64,000 nucleotides of DNA from Pirellulales bacterium (GCA_019636345.1 JAHBXQ010000007.1:167196-231195), one strand, 5' to 3'; shown: positions 26,569 to 36,001, counted from the first letter of the stretch. Made by a program: numbers and translations. Notes: a model not told the origin generated them from the sequence alone.

Positions 26569-28215
26569 ATGTCGACTCACTTCACCGCGCTCGACTGGGG
26601 AGTGCTCGTCGCGTACTTCGCGGGGATCATGGCGTTGGGTTTCGCCCTGTCGGGGCGAAGTCGGTCGGCCGAGCAATTCACCGTCGGGGGCCGATCGCTG
26701 CCCGGGTGGTTGTGCGGGTTGTCGATCTTCGCCACGTACCTGAGCAGCATCAGCTACTTGGCGCTCCCCGGCAAATCGTTCGCGGGCAATTGGAACCCGT
26801 TCGTCTTCTCGCTGGCGATCCCCGTGGCGACATGGATCGCGGTCACGTGGTTCCTGCCGTACTACCGGTCCTCGGGCGAGGTCTCGGCGTACGCGCTGCT
26901 GGAGCATCGCTTCGGCCCTTGGGCGCGGGTGTACGCCAGCTCGTTTTACCTGTTGTTTCAGATCGCGCGGATCGGGGTCGTGCTGTACCTGATGGCCCTG
27001 CCGATGGCGGTGATCTTCGGCTGGGACATTCGGGCGGTGATCGTCGGCACGGGGATTGCCGTGATCGTCTACTCGTTCGTGGGGGGGATCGTCGCGGTAA
27101 TTTGGGCAGACGCGATCCAGGCGATCGTGCTGATGGTCGGGGCGGTCGTCGCCTTGGGAGTGATGCTGGTCGGCATGCCCGAGGGGCCGGGACAAGCCTT
27201 CGCCCTGGCCCGAGCGGACGACAAGTTTGCGCTGGGGAGCTACGACCTGCGGAGCGTCGCCGAGCCGACGGTGTGGATCGTTTTTCTGTACGGGCTGTTC
27301 GAGAATCTCAAGAACTTCGGCATCGATCAGAGCTACGTTCAGCGCTACGTCGCCTCGCGGAGCGACGCCGAGGCGCGCACCAGCGTCTGGCTCGGCGGGC
27401 TGTTGTACGTGCCGGTCAGCGCACTGTTCTTCCTCATCGGCACGACGTTGTTCGCATTTTACCACGCCCATGGCGACGACTTGGACGAGGTGCGAACGAT
27501 CGTCGCTCGGCAGCGGTTGATGCAGCAGGGAGAGCCGCCGCGGTACGAGCCGGGCGCCGACGGCGAGCGGCGACTCGACCCAGCCTATCGAGTGAGACTC
27601 GAAGCGACGGCCGCGGGGCTCAAAGAGTCGGAGCTGGGGGACCGCGTGTTTCCCCACTTCATCGCCAAGCGGCTCCCCGCCGGGGTCACGGGCCTGTTGG
27701 TCGCGGCCGTGTTCGCCGCGGCGATGAGCACGATCTCCACGTCGGTGAACTCCTCGGCGACTTTGGTGCTGTCGGACTTCTATCTGCGATTCGCAAATCC
27801 GACCGCGGACGAGCGGCGGAAGATGGCAGTCCTGCGCGCGGCGACCGTGGCGTGGGGACTGCTCGGCGGGGGAGTGGCGCTGGCGCTCATTCGGCTGACC
27901 GAGAGCGCACTCGACGTCTGGTGGACCTTGTCGAGCGTGCTGAGCGGCGGGATCGTGGGGCTCTTCCTGCTGGGGCTCGTCAGTCGCAGCGCCCGCAACC
28001 CCGCAGCGATCGCCGGGGTGTTGACCGGCGTGCTGGCGATCGCCTGGATGGTCGTCTCGAGCACCCCGCTGTGGCCTGACGCTTGGGTCGCGTGGAAGAG
28101 CCCGTTCCACGCCTTCATGGTCACGATCGTGGGGACGCTCGTGATTCTGCTCGTGGGCTTGGCCGTGTCGCGCCTAGGCGTTTGGGCCAAAGGCATGCGC
28201 GACAGCCGCGAATAG
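26569..28215 (+). CDS. Sodium:solute symporter (SSS family)
   Basis: Inner-membrane transporter of 548 aa with about 13 hydrophobic helices. MSTHFTALDWGVLVAYFAGI begins helix 1; the family loop GRSRSAEQFTVGGRSLPGWL follows, then LSSISYLALPGKSFAGNW, SYVQRYVASRSDAEA and AAAMSTISTSVNSSAT, the last being the sodium-site helix region. A hydrophilic insert of ~60 aa near 305-365 lies between helices. ATG 26569 is chosen because helix 1 follows. Substrate unknown. The downstream inverted repeat may terminate it. Confidence 0.9.
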   Translation: MSTHFTALDWGVLVAYFAGIMALGFALSGRSRSAEQFTVGGRSLPGWLCGLSIFATYLSSISYLALPGKSFAGNWNPFVFSLAIPVATWIAVTWFLPYYRSSGEVSAYALLEHRFGPWARVYASSFYLLFQIARIGVVLYLMALPMAVIFGWDIRAVIVGTGIAVIVYSFVGGIVAVIWADAIQAIVLMVGAVVALGVMLVGMPEGPGQAFALARADDKFALGSYDLRSVAEPTVWIVFLYGLFENLKNFGIDQSYVQRYVASRSDAEARTSVWLGGLLYVPVSALFFLIGTTLFAFYHAHGDDLDEVRTIVARQRLMQQGEPPRYEPGADGERRLDPAYRVRLEATAAGLKESELGDRVFPHFIAKRLPAGVTGLLVAAVFAAAMSTISTSVNSSATLVLSDFYLRFANPTADERRKMAVLRAATVAWGLLGGGVALALIRLTESALDVWWTLSSVLSGGIVGLFLLGLVSRSARNPAAIAGVLTGVLAIAWMVVSSTPLWPDAWVAWKSPFHAFMVTIVGTLVILLVGLAVSRLGVWAKGMRDSRE

Positions 28216-28216
28216 A

Positions 28217-28257
28217 CGCTGGCTTTGGTCCCAAACCGCTAGCGGCGCGAGCCAGCG
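28217..28257. terminator. Nested palindromes between convergent genes
   Basis: CGCTGGC (28217-28223) pairs with GCCAGCG (28251-28257), and the loop holds the 10-bp palindrome CCGCTAGCGG (28236-28245). It lies directly between convergent stops and probably ends both transcripts; the nested dyads also resemble dispersed planctomycete palindromes. Confidence 0.5.
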
Positions 28258-28270
28258 CCCGCTCATCCAT

Positions 28271-28555
28271 TTAATTCTCGAGATCCGCCAACTCGCGGCG
28301 GAGGCGCTCTTTCGTCTCGGGCGCGAGGTTGCGCCAATCGCGGTCGGCCAGCGCCGCTTCGAGCGCCCAGAGGAGGTTAAGCGACGCCCGCGGCTGTACG
28401 CGGCGCACGCGGGCAAAAGCGGCGACCGGGCCGATTCGCTCGAGATCCTCGCGCGACGAGACGCCCACGGCGGCCAGCCACGCGGCGGAGGCCGGACCGA
28501 TGTTGCGGAGCTTGTCCGGGGGCGAGTCGTGCGGCGGATCGATGCGTGCGGTCAT
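28271..28555 (-). CDS. TfoX C-terminal-domain protein
   Basis: Protein of 94 aa consisting only of the TfoX/Sxy C-terminal helix-hairpin-helix-like domain: LRNIGPASAAWLAAVGVSSR, DLERIGPVAAFARV and SLNLLWALEAALADRDWR. The N-terminal TfoX domain present in competence regulators is missing. Stand-alone versions occur in many bacteria and their role is unproven; nucleic-acid binding is inferred from the fold. ATG 28555 overlaps the upstream membrane-protein stop as ATGA. Confidence 0.82.
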   Translation of the reverse strand: MTARIDPPHDSPPDKLRNIGPASAAWLAAVGVSSREDLERIGPVAAFARVRRVQPRASLNLLWALEAALADRDWRNLAPETKERLRRELADLEN

Positions 28556-28926
28556 CGCCGGACCTCCCTCTGGGCGAGATGAACCACCCCCCCCGCGGCG
28601 AGCGCCAAGTCGATCGTCAGCACCAACCGCCACGCACCGAACGTACGCGTCGCCAGTTCCAATTGCGCCGCGACCGCCAGCAGGGCCAACATGCCGTAGA
28701 CCGCCAGGACCGCGAGCAACCGGGTCCGTGCGGCTTGGTCGGATTGCGCGCGAGTCGCTCCCCAGGCGATGGCGACCGTCGCCGCGGCGATCGGCGCACC
28801 TCCCGCGAGTTGCGCAAGCGCGACCCCGACGACGCCGACGAGCATCGTCAGCGGACCAGTGCGATCGCCGGAATTGCGGGTCGTGACCATAGCTGCATCA
28901 TGATTGGCGATCAGGGCGAAGTCCAC
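28552..28926 (-). CDS. Small four-helix membrane protein
   Basis: Protein of up to 124 aa with three or four hydrophobic helices (LTMLVGVVGVALAQLAGGA, IAAATVAIAWGAT, LLAVLAVYGMLALLAVAAQL, LVLTIDLALAAGGVVHLA). The start may be ATG 28926 or ATG 28890, the latter (MVTTRNSGD) being more typical. It is translationally coupled (ATGA) to the TfoX C-terminal gene. No family recognised. Confidence 0.65.
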   Translation of the reverse strand: MDFALIANHDAAMVTTRNSGDRTGPLTMLVGVVGVALAQLAGGAPIAAATVAIAWGATRAQSDQAARTRLLAVLAVYGMLALLAVAAQLELATRTFGAWRLVLTIDLALAAGGVVHLAQREVRR

Positions 28927-29089
28927 CGTCTCGGCAGGCCAGCGCCCGGGGAGACAGTGCGAGCCGGCTCACGAGCGGTGCGCAATCGAGTGTGAAGAGT
29001 TCGCGAAGGATGCTGGTCGAGCCGGGCGATGTGGGGTAGCTTGCCGACGTACTTGTCCGCCCGTCCCCGACAGTCGGAGCTCGCCTTCC

Positions 29090-31759
29090 ATGCGTCATCT
29101 CTCTTGCATCGCCGCGTTGCTCGCATGCTGCTTTTCCGCCGGGTTCGACGGCGGAAGCGCCCAACCTGCCCGCGCCGCCGAAACGGCGATCCTCTCCGCA
29201 GAGAACTTTGCCGAGCTGGCGCCCGCCGGCAAGGAGGTCGATTGCATCTACGGTGACGTCGTCCTGCGAAACGATCGGATCATTGCCGTGGTCGCCCGGG
29301 CCGGGGCCGATCGTCACGCAAACCTGCGGCATCGCAACATCGGCGGGTCGCTGATCGATCTCACCGAGCGAGACAAGCCGTCGGACCAGTTCGGGGTGCT
29401 CTATCCGCTGCCGAGTTGGAAGGTCGAGTTCGTCGCGATCCGCGTCGACGGGCGCGAAGTCGCCGACGCCGCGACGGAGATCGCCGCCGGGGAGCGAGTC
29501 GAACTGGAGTTCCGCGGCGTGCCCAGGAGTCCGGCCGATCCGAGCGTCGCCGTCCCTGCCGCGACCGCGACGCTCGTCTACGCGCTGGCCGACGGCGACG
29601 AAGCCCTGTCGATCGCCACGACGTTCTCCAACAAGGGGGACGCGCCGGTCGAGCTCCGCGGGTTGGAAGGGGATCCGGTGCGGCTCGACGGCGAGTTCGA
29701 ACTGGGGATCGACAAGGACCTGCGGTTGTTCTGGGGGGTCGATCGCTTCTGGCGTCAGGCGTACGGCGTGTTGCCGGAGAGCGCAAACCCCTCGGTAAGC
29801 AAGCAGAGCATCGAGCGCGGACGCCCGTTCGTGCGGATCGCGCCGCGAGCCGCGGCGACGTTGGCGGCCGGCAAGTCGCGCACCGTGAAACGGGTCGTCT
29901 TTCCGGCGGCCGATCTGGTCGGCGTGAAGGCGCTCGCGGCGCGGCTGCAAGGAAAGCAACTCGCGGCGGCGACGGTCCGAGTCGTCGATCCGCAAGGGCC
30001 GGTCGCCGATGCCGAGCTTGTCGTCCGCGTCGCCGAGCGGAGCGACGTCTACGGGTACGCGAAGGCCGACGCCGCAGGGACGGCCCGGCTCTTGCTCCCC
30101 CCCGGAACGTATGACGTTGCTGCGCGGCACGACGCCCGCGGCGAAACGACCGTTCGGATTCACGCGGACGGCAATTCCCCGGTCGAGATGTCCGCTCAGC
30201 TCCCTGCCGCGGCGTACGTCGTCGGCGAGCTGACCGACGGACAGGGGGCGCCGATCGCGTGCAAGATCGATTTTGCGCGGGTCGACGGCGGCTCGGCGCC
30301 GAACTTCGGTCCCGACAGCGCGGTCTACGGCGTACGGAACCTCGTCTATACGCCCGACGGCAAGTTTCGCGTCGCGGTCCGGCCCGGCGAATACGACCTG
30401 CTGGCGAGCCACGGGCCCGAGTACGACGCCGAGAACGTACGAATCACGGCGACGGCCGGCGCAGAGACCCCCGTGGCGCTGAAGCTCGTACGCTCGGTCG
30501 ACACGACCGGGTGGGTGAGCGCCGAGTTCCACAGCCACTCGTCCCCCTCGGGCGACAACACGTCGAGCCAGTTGGGACGAGTGCTCAACCTGCTGGCCGA
30601 ACACCTGGAGTTCGCTCCCTGCACCGAGCATGCGCGGATTACCGCCTACGACGCGCACCTGGAGACGCTCGGGGCGACCGAGCGGATGGCGACCTGCCCC
30701 GGCATGGAACTGACCGGTCAGCCGTTGCCGCTCAATCACCAGAACGCATTCCCGCTGGTGCACCACGAGCACGCGCAAAACGGCGGCGGGCCGGAGACCC
30801 ATCCCGATCCCGTGCAGCAAATCATGCGAATTGCGATGTGGGACGATGGCAGCGACAAGCTGGTGCAAACCAATCACCCGAACATTCCGCAGATGCTGGC
30901 TGACCGCGATCTCGACGGCAAGGGGGACGGGGGCTTCGCGGAGATGTTCAACTGGATGGACGTCATCGAGGTTCACCCGCCGTACGACATTTTCAAGCGT
31001 CCCGAGTCGCTCCCCACGCTGCCCCGCGAGCGGGGGAATACGATGTTCCACTGGTTGCAACTGCTCAACCAGGGGCGCCGCGTGCCGGGGGTCGTCAACA
31101 CCGACGCCCACTGGAACTTCCACGGCTCGGGGTGGCTGCGAAACTTCGTGAAGAGTTCCCAGGACGACCCGGCCAATATCGACGTCATGGAGATGGTCCA
31201 CGAGTCGGAACACGGGCACGTGGTCATGTCGAACGGCCCGTTCCTGCAAGTGACGGCGTCGGCCGCGAGGGCCGACGGGTCGCGGCGCCCTGTCGACGTC
31301 GGAGACGACCTCGACGCGCCTCAAGGCAAGGTGGAACTTGCGGTGCGCGTGCAATGCCCCAACTGGCACGACGTGAATCGCGTGCAGGTGTTCGTCAACG
31401 GACGGCCCGATCCCGAGCTGAACTTCACGCGGCGGACCCATCGCGAGATGTTCGGCGACGGACCGGTGAAGTTCGACCAGACGATCGAACTGCAATTGGA
31501 GTCCGATGCTCACGTCGTCGTGGCGACGATCGGCGAGGGGTTGCAGTTGGGGCGGGTTTACGGCCCGGATCAGGGACAGGCGCCGCCGACCGCGGTCGCC
31601 AATCCGGTGTTCGTCGACGTCGACGGCGACGGCTTCCGAGCCAACGGCGACCAACTGGGCCTGCCGCTCCCGCTGTCGGAGTCAGAACCGGGGGAGAACG
31701 AATCGGCCGGGCGCCGGCACTCGCACCCGCTTCGCCACGTTCATTCCCACCCGCATTAG
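29090..31759 (+). CDS. CehA/McbA-family PHP metallohydrolase, exported
   Basis: Exported 889-aa protein. A signal peptide (LSCIAALLACCFSAGFDG) is followed by a beta-rich N-terminal half with a carboxypeptidase-regulatory-like segment (YVVGELTDGQGAPIACKIDF), then a PHP-type metal-dependent domain from about residue 480: AEFHSHSSPSGDNTSS, PCTEHARITAYDAH, then VIEVHPPYD and NTDAHWNFHGSGW, which supply His/Asp ligands. CehA (carbaryl hydrolase) and McbA are named members, but most homologues have unknown ester or phosphoester substrates. The C-terminus is His-rich (HSHPLRHVHSHPH). ATG 29090 is placed by the signal peptide. Confidence 0.85.
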   Translation: MRHLSCIAALLACCFSAGFDGGSAQPARAAETAILSAENFAELAPAGKEVDCIYGDVVLRNDRIIAVVARAGADRHANLRHRNIGGSLIDLTERDKPSDQFGVLYPLPSWKVEFVAIRVDGREVADAATEIAAGERVELEFRGVPRSPADPSVAVPAATATLVYALADGDEALSIATTFSNKGDAPVELRGLEGDPVRLDGEFELGIDKDLRLFWGVDRFWRQAYGVLPESANPSVSKQSIERGRPFVRIAPRAAATLAAGKSRTVKRVVFPAADLVGVKALAARLQGKQLAAATVRVVDPQGPVADAELVVRVAERSDVYGYAKADAAGTARLLLPPGTYDVAARHDARGETTVRIHADGNSPVEMSAQLPAAAYVVGELTDGQGAPIACKIDFARVDGGSAPNFGPDSAVYGVRNLVYTPDGKFRVAVRPGEYDLLASHGPEYDAENVRITATAGAETPVALKLVRSVDTTGWVSAEFHSHSSPSGDNTSSQLGRVLNLLAEHLEFAPCTEHARITAYDAHLETLGATERMATCPGMELTGQPLPLNHQNAFPLVHHEHAQNGGGPETHPDPVQQIMRIAMWDDGSDKLVQTNHPNIPQMLADRDLDGKGDGGFAEMFNWMDVIEVHPPYDIFKRPESLPTLPRERGNTMFHWLQLLNQGRRVPGVVNTDAHWNFHGSGWLRNFVKSSQDDPANIDVMEMVHESEHGHVVMSNGPFLQVTASAARADGSRRPVDVGDDLDAPQGKVELAVRVQCPNWHDVNRVQVFVNGRPDPELNFTRRTHREMFGDGPVKFDQTIELQLESDAHVVVATIGEGLQLGRVYGPDQGQAPPTAVANPVFVDVDGDGFRANGDQLGLPLPLSESEPGENESAGRRHSHPLRHVHSHPH

Positions 31760-31774
31760 GCGTTTCTCCAAGCT

Positions 31775-31797
31775 CGTCGCTTGCAGCTTCGCAGCGA
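31775..31797. terminator. Weak hairpin between convergent genes
   Basis: GTCGCT (31775-31780) and AGCGAC (31792-31797) form a 6-bp stem with an 11-nt loop just after the PHP gene stop. Short and without a U tract. Confidence 0.35.
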
Positions 31798-31825
31798 CCC
31801 GGCGAGGACCCGCCCGCGCTCCCGC

Positions 31826-32950
31826 TCATCCCAGCGCGTTCCGCACCCAGCGATGGAACTGGGCGAGCCCCTGTTCCATGGGCTCGTGGTACGGGCCCGG
31901 CGGATCGCCCGCGCCGCGGCGCCAGAGGGCGCTGCGCCCGCGATGAAGCGCGTAGCAGACGCCGAGGTCTTCGCCTGTGACCTCGTCGAGCATGGCGAGC
32001 GTCGCTGCGACCAAGTCCTGCCGCTCGCTGACGATGCGGCGGTCCATGTAGTACTCGGCCTGCACCAGCGTCGACTGCGGCGAGAGGGGCCAATAGGTGC
32101 TCGCCACGAACGTGTAGGGATACCACTCCAACAGCATGTGCGGGAAATACGCCAGCCACACGGCACCGTAGGGGGGCTTATCGCCGCGGCTGGCGTCGAC
32201 CAGCAGCCTTTGGAACTCGGCGAACGCCGGGGAGCCCGCCTTGGCCAGCGGCCAGTCGACCCCCACCCGCTCGGCGAACAACCGCGGGCCGACGACGAAG
32301 TCGGGCTCGGCGTCCAATTCGCTCACGTCGACGAAGTTGCGGAACCCCGGGTGGACCACCCCGACGTGGTAGTCCTCGAGATAGACCTCCATGAACAGCT
32401 TCCAGTTGACGTCGATCGCTTCACTGTCGACGCGGGCGAGGACGTAGTCCGCGCTGGCGGCCAACTCGGGCCACTTGCCGACGGCAGCGAGTTCGGCCGC
32501 AGGATCGCCGGGGCCGGCGAACAGCAGGTTGTTCCATCGCGTCACGGGCCGCGCCGCCAGATCCAGACACGGCAGCCGATCGAAGCGCGGGGCCGCAACC
32601 TGCTTGCCGGTCAGGTCGTACGCCCAGTTATGCATCGGGCAGACGAGGCGCTTCACGTGACCGCGGCCGGTGACGAGTTCGGCTTGCCGATGCCGGCAGA
32701 CGTTCGCGACGAGCCGGGCGACGCCATCGGCGCTGCGGACGAGCGCTTCGCCGGCGTACTGCCCGTCGAGGGCCGCGTAATCGCCCTCCTGCGGGACGAG
32801 CGCATCGTGCCCGACGTAACCGGGCGCCGCGGCGAACAGGCGCCGCCGCTCCAGCGCGAGCGTCTCCTCGTCGAAATACCACGACGCGGGCAGCGCACTG
32901 GCGGGCGTGCTGCGGGCCTTTGCCTGGGAATGGCGAACGAAGGGGGACAT
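31826..32950 (-). CDS. Rieske-type aromatic ring-hydroxylating oxygenase, alpha subunit
   Basis: Oxygenase of 374 aa with a Rieske 2Fe-2S site NVCRHRQAELVTG...CPMHNWAYDL (C-x-H at about 84-86 and C-x2-H about 20 residues on) and a C-terminal mononuclear iron site EDYHVGVVHPGF, containing the Asp/His/His ligands. Enzymes of this kind hydroxylate aromatics or demethylate amines and need a reductase, which is not adjacent. ATG 32950 begins MSPFVRHSQAKARS. It is a single component; the substrate is unknown. It lies 91 bp downstream of the PLP decarboxylase gene on the same strand, though no functional link is visible. Confidence 0.9.
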   Translation of the reverse strand: MSPFVRHSQAKARSTPASALPASWYFDEETLALERRRLFAAAPGYVGHDALVPQEGDYAALDGQYAGEALVRSADGVARLVANVCRHRQAELVTGRGHVKRLVCPMHNWAYDLTGKQVAAPRFDRLPCLDLAARPVTRWNNLLFAGPGDPAAELAAVGKWPELAASADYVLARVDSEAIDVNWKLFMEVYLEDYHVGVVHPGFRNFVDVSELDAEPDFVVGPRLFAERVGVDWPLAKAGSPAFAEFQRLLVDASRGDKPPYGAVWLAYFPHMLLEWYPYTFVASTYWPLSPQSTLVQAEYYMDRRIVSERQDLVAATLAMLDEVTGEDLGVCYALHRGRSALWRRGAGDPPGPYHEPMEQGLAQFHRWVRNALG

Positions 32951-33041
32951 GGCGGGAGGGGGGGAGGCTTGCGGGGGGAGGCGACGAAAGACTGACGACG
33001 GGGGACTTCCGAGCTCGCGGATTCGCCTCAATCCTTGGCAC

Positions 33042-34547
33042 TCAAGCCTTGTCTCTCACCACCCGAATCGTCGCACAGGTCGGGTCGCTGGCGTACACCG
33101 AGGCGCCGGCGGCGGCGAGATCGCGACAGACGCCTGCCAGCTCCGATTGTATCAACTCGCCCGGCATCAAGAACGGGATTCCCGGGGGATAGATCATCAC
33201 CATCTCCGCCGCGGCGCGGCCGACGGCCTGCTCCAGCGGGACGACCTCCTTGGGGCCCAGCGCCGCTTCGCGCGGCGTCATTGCCGCCGGCGGGATCGGC
33301 GGCTGGACGAGCTCTTCGGCGCGCGCGGCCGAGACGCGGGCCGGTTGAGGACGCTCGCTCACGTGGCGAAATGCGCCGACCAGCCGCTCGCACGCGTCGG
33401 CCGGATCGTTCGGGCTGAACAACAGCACGACGTTGAACCAGTCGGCCATCTCGTCTTCGACCTGAAAGTCGCGCAGCGTCGCCTCGACGTCGAACCCCGT
33501 CCAGCCCGTAGCCGCCACGTTGACCGTCACGCGCAGCGGATCGCGACCATGGCCGGCGAGCCGCGGGTCGCGCTCGGGGCGCAGCACGCGCACGCCGGGA
33601 AGGGCGTCGAGCCGGCGCTCGATCTCGGCGACTCGCGGCAGCAGTTCGGCGAACAACGCGCGTCCCTCGACGGCGAGCCGCTGCCGAGCCAAGTCGAGCG
33701 ACACGAGCTGCAAGTAATTGGGGCTGGTCGTTTGGAGCAGGTTGAGCGCGTCGCGAACCCGTTCGCCCGGCACGAGCGAATCGCGGCCGACGTGCAGCAT
33801 CGCCGAGCCCACCAGCGAGCCGAGCGTCTTGTGCCACGACTGGATCGCAAGGTCGGCCCCGGCGCGGAGGGCGGGACTCGCCGCCCCCGGGGGGAGGAAT
33901 TCGAGATGCGCCCCGTGGGCCTCGTCGACGATCAGCGGCACGCCGCGGCGTCGGCACTCGGCCGCCAGGGGAGCGAGATCACCGGCCAGGCCGTAGTAGC
34001 TGGGCCGCGTTACGAGCACGGCCGCGGGGCGCGGCTCGGCATCCAAGGCTTCGGTCAGATCGGCGACCTCGACGGCCAGCGCCCCGCATTCGGCCAGGGC
34101 CCGTTGGCGGATGAACCGCGGCTGGGCGCCGGAGAGAACCAGCGCGGCGCCGACGCTGCGATGGACGTTGCGCGGCATCGCGATCACGGCGCCCGGGGGC
34201 GCGCACGCCAGCACCGCGGCCGCCACGCCGAGCGACGAGCCGTTGGTCAGGAAGAACGTTTCGCCGGCGCCGAGGAGTTCCGCCGCGAGTTCCTGCGCCG
34301 CCTTGACGCAGGTCGTCGGGTGGAGCGTGTTGTCGGTCGCCGTCATCGCCGGCAGATCGAACAGCACGGCCCGGGGGCCGAGGAGTTCGACGAGCCGGGG
34401 GGGCGCGAATGCGCCCCCCTTGTGGCCCGGCGTGTGAAACGGAAAGATCCCGCGATCGAGATGGCTCACGAGCGCGTGCGCAAGCGGGGCGCTCGTTTGG
34501 TCGCCTGGGGGGGACGCTCCTGCGGGAGCGCGACTCGCCGCGGTCAC
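33042..34547 (-). CDS. Orn/Lys/Arg decarboxylase-family PLP enzyme (SpeA/YaaO-type)
   Basis: Fold-type I PLP enzyme of 501 aa. It starts with FPFHTPGHKGGAFAP, has NGSSLGVAAAVLA (PLP phosphate loop), VDEAHGAHLEF (PLP-pyridine Asp), and SWHKTLGSLVGSAMLHV with the Schiff-base Lys. The C-terminal domain ends with EQAVGRAAAEMVMIYPPGIP and LIQSELAGVC, as in arginine/lysine/ornithine decarboxylases of the short class. The product would be agmatine, cadaverine or putrescine; which cannot be told. Start GTG 34547 overlaps the upstream DUF3326 stop as GTGA, implying coupled translation of the pair. Confidence 0.88.
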   Translation of the reverse strand: MTAASRAPAGASPPGDQTSAPLAHALVSHLDRGIFPFHTPGHKGGAFAPPRLVELLGPRAVLFDLPAMTATDNTLHPTTCVKAAQELAAELLGAGETFFLTNGSSLGVAAAVLACAPPGAVIAMPRNVHRSVGAALVLSGAQPRFIRQRALAECGALAVEVADLTEALDAEPRPAAVLVTRPSYYGLAGDLAPLAAECRRRGVPLIVDEAHGAHLEFLPPGAASPALRAGADLAIQSWHKTLGSLVGSAMLHVGRDSLVPGERVRDALNLLQTTSPNYLQLVSLDLARQRLAVEGRALFAELLPRVAEIERRLDALPGVRVLRPERDPRLAGHGRDPLRVTVNVAATGWTGFDVEATLRDFQVEDEMADWFNVVLLFSPNDPADACERLVGAFRHVSERPQPARVSAARAEELVQPPIPPAAMTPREAALGPKEVVPLEQAVGRAAAEMVMIYPPGIPFLMPGELIQSELAGVCRDLAAAGASVYASDPTCATIRVVRDKA

Positions 34548-36001
34548 GACTTGTCGCCGTCCAGCACGGCGTGCACGCCGCTCAAGACCGCGCCGTTGGC
34601 GGCCGCCCCGCCGACCGAGGCGTGGGGAGCGTCCTTGCGGGCGCGACCGTTGCCGTTGGCGTGGGCGACGACCGGCTCCTCCGCGGTGCGAATGATCCGG
34701 ATCGGCTGCATCGGCCGAGCCAGCGTGCTGGCGGCGACTCCGGCCTTCATGGCCGCGATCATGCCGGCCGCCTCGTAGTAGTTGGCGGCATAGTGCAATT
34801 GTCCCGGGGCGAACGGCAGGGCCTTGAGGTCGTTCTTCATCAGGTTCGTGTTGTTGCGAACCGCGATGACGGGAATCCCCTGCTCGACCGCCGCCAACGT
34901 GGGCAACCCGACGCAGCCGTCGGGGATCACCAGGCACGACAGGTCCTCGACCGTCAACAGCGACGGATCGAACGCGATCGGCGGGTTGACGACCACCCGC
35001 GGCGCCTTGTTAAGCCCCTTCAGCACGCAGAACAGGTAGGTCGTCGAGATGATCTCGGCCGCCTTGCGCGGTTCGACGACGCCCCAGCTTTCGGTCCGCA
35101 GGGCCTCGCTCGACATGGTCGGGGCATGAGCCGTGGGGACGTCCAACAGCGTGCTGAGGCAGTGGGTGAGGACCGCCTCGACGCCGCCCCAGGGGTTGGC
35201 CCCTCCTTCGCCGAAGTAATTGCGGTGGAGCTGCACTGTGTCGATGTGGGGGGTGATCTTCGTCGCCAACGCGACCGCGTCGTACGAGCCCGCCTTGGCG
35301 TGCAGGACGTCGATCAGGTGCTCCATCCGCTCGATGCACCCCGTCACGCGCCCGCTCTCGGTGAAGCCGGTCTTCATCGACAATCCGCGATCAAGGACGA
35401 CCACCTCGCTGATGTCCATGCCTAGCGTGGCGCGGGCGCCCTCGGCGCAGTTGATCGTCTGGTCGACGACGTTGGGGGCGTCGGGGCGCTCTTCGGTGAT
35501 CAAGAGCACGCGGTTCTGCCGGGCCTTGCGGAGACCGATCGAACCCATCATCAACCGGCAGATGAGCGAACCCTCGGCGTAGAGGCAGTTCTCGGTCTGC
35601 TCGTTGACGTCGCTGGCGTTCACCACGTTGGGATGGAGGATCAGGTTGTCGCTCACCGAGGCCAGCAGCCGCGCCGCGGGGGTCGCGTCGCCGGCGTGCC
35701 CGCCAATGTTGCAGTCGACCCCCGTCGGGATGAGCATGACCGTGTTGAACTGTCCCGTGCGGGCCTGGGTCCGCTTGCGGAACTCGAAGATCGACTTGTC
35801 GGCGAGCGGATGGTCGGCCAAGCCGTACTCGACGGCCTCGACCTCGCAGACGTTCCCCTTTCGGGTCTTCTCGACGACGGCGGCCCGCAACGGAGCGACG
35901 GTCGCCGGGCAGGCGTCGGCGACGGCCCGTTCAAGCTGGGCCAGGGGCGAGCCCCCCTTGAGCCACGATCCGAAAGCAATGCGATGGGAAGCAATTTTCA
36001 T
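34544..36001 (-). CDS. DUF3326-family protein
   Basis: Protein of 485 aa with the DUF3326 signatures VMLIPTGVDCNIGGHAGDAT, SDNLILHPNVVNASDVN and TENCLYAEGSLICRLMMG. The family was named from cyanobacterial and plastid-related proteins of unknown role. Further conserved-looking parts are RVVVNPPIAFDPSLLTVED and PVIAVRNNTNLM. No signal peptide or membrane helix. GGAGG lies 8 nt before ATG 36001, a good Shine-Dalgarno. The C-terminal ~60 aa are low-complexity. It overlaps the decarboxylase-like gene by 4 bp, so it may act on the same pathway; the chemistry is unknown. Confidence 0.85.
   Translation of the reverse strand: MKIASHRIAFGSWLKGGSPLAQLERAVADACPATVAPLRAAVVEKTRKGNVCEVEAVEYGLADHPLADKSIFEFRKRTQARTGQFNTVMLIPTGVDCNIGGHAGDATPAARLLASVSDNLILHPNVVNASDVNEQTENCLYAEGSLICRLMMGSIGLRKARQNRVLLITEERPDAPNVVDQTINCAEGARATLGMDISEVVVLDRGLSMKTGFTESGRVTGCIERMEHLIDVLHAKAGSYDAVALATKITPHIDTVQLHRNYFGEGGANPWGGVEAVLTHCLSTLLDVPTAHAPTMSSEALRTESWGVVEPRKAAEIISTTYLFCVLKGLNKAPRVVVNPPIAFDPSLLTVEDLSCLVIPDGCVGLPTLAAVEQGIPVIAVRNNTNLMKNDLKALPFAPGQLHYAANYYEAAGMIAAMKAGVAASTLARPMQPIRIIRTAEEPVVAHANGNGRARKDAPHASVGGAAANGAVLSGVHAVLDGDKS

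Noticed and set aside
26026..28110. 694-codon minus-strand open frame
   Set aside because: Antisense to the SSS symporter; Arg/Pro-rich and without motifs.
28898..31654. 918-codon minus-strand open frame
   Set aside because: Antisense to the PHP metallohydrolase gene; no recognisable domain.
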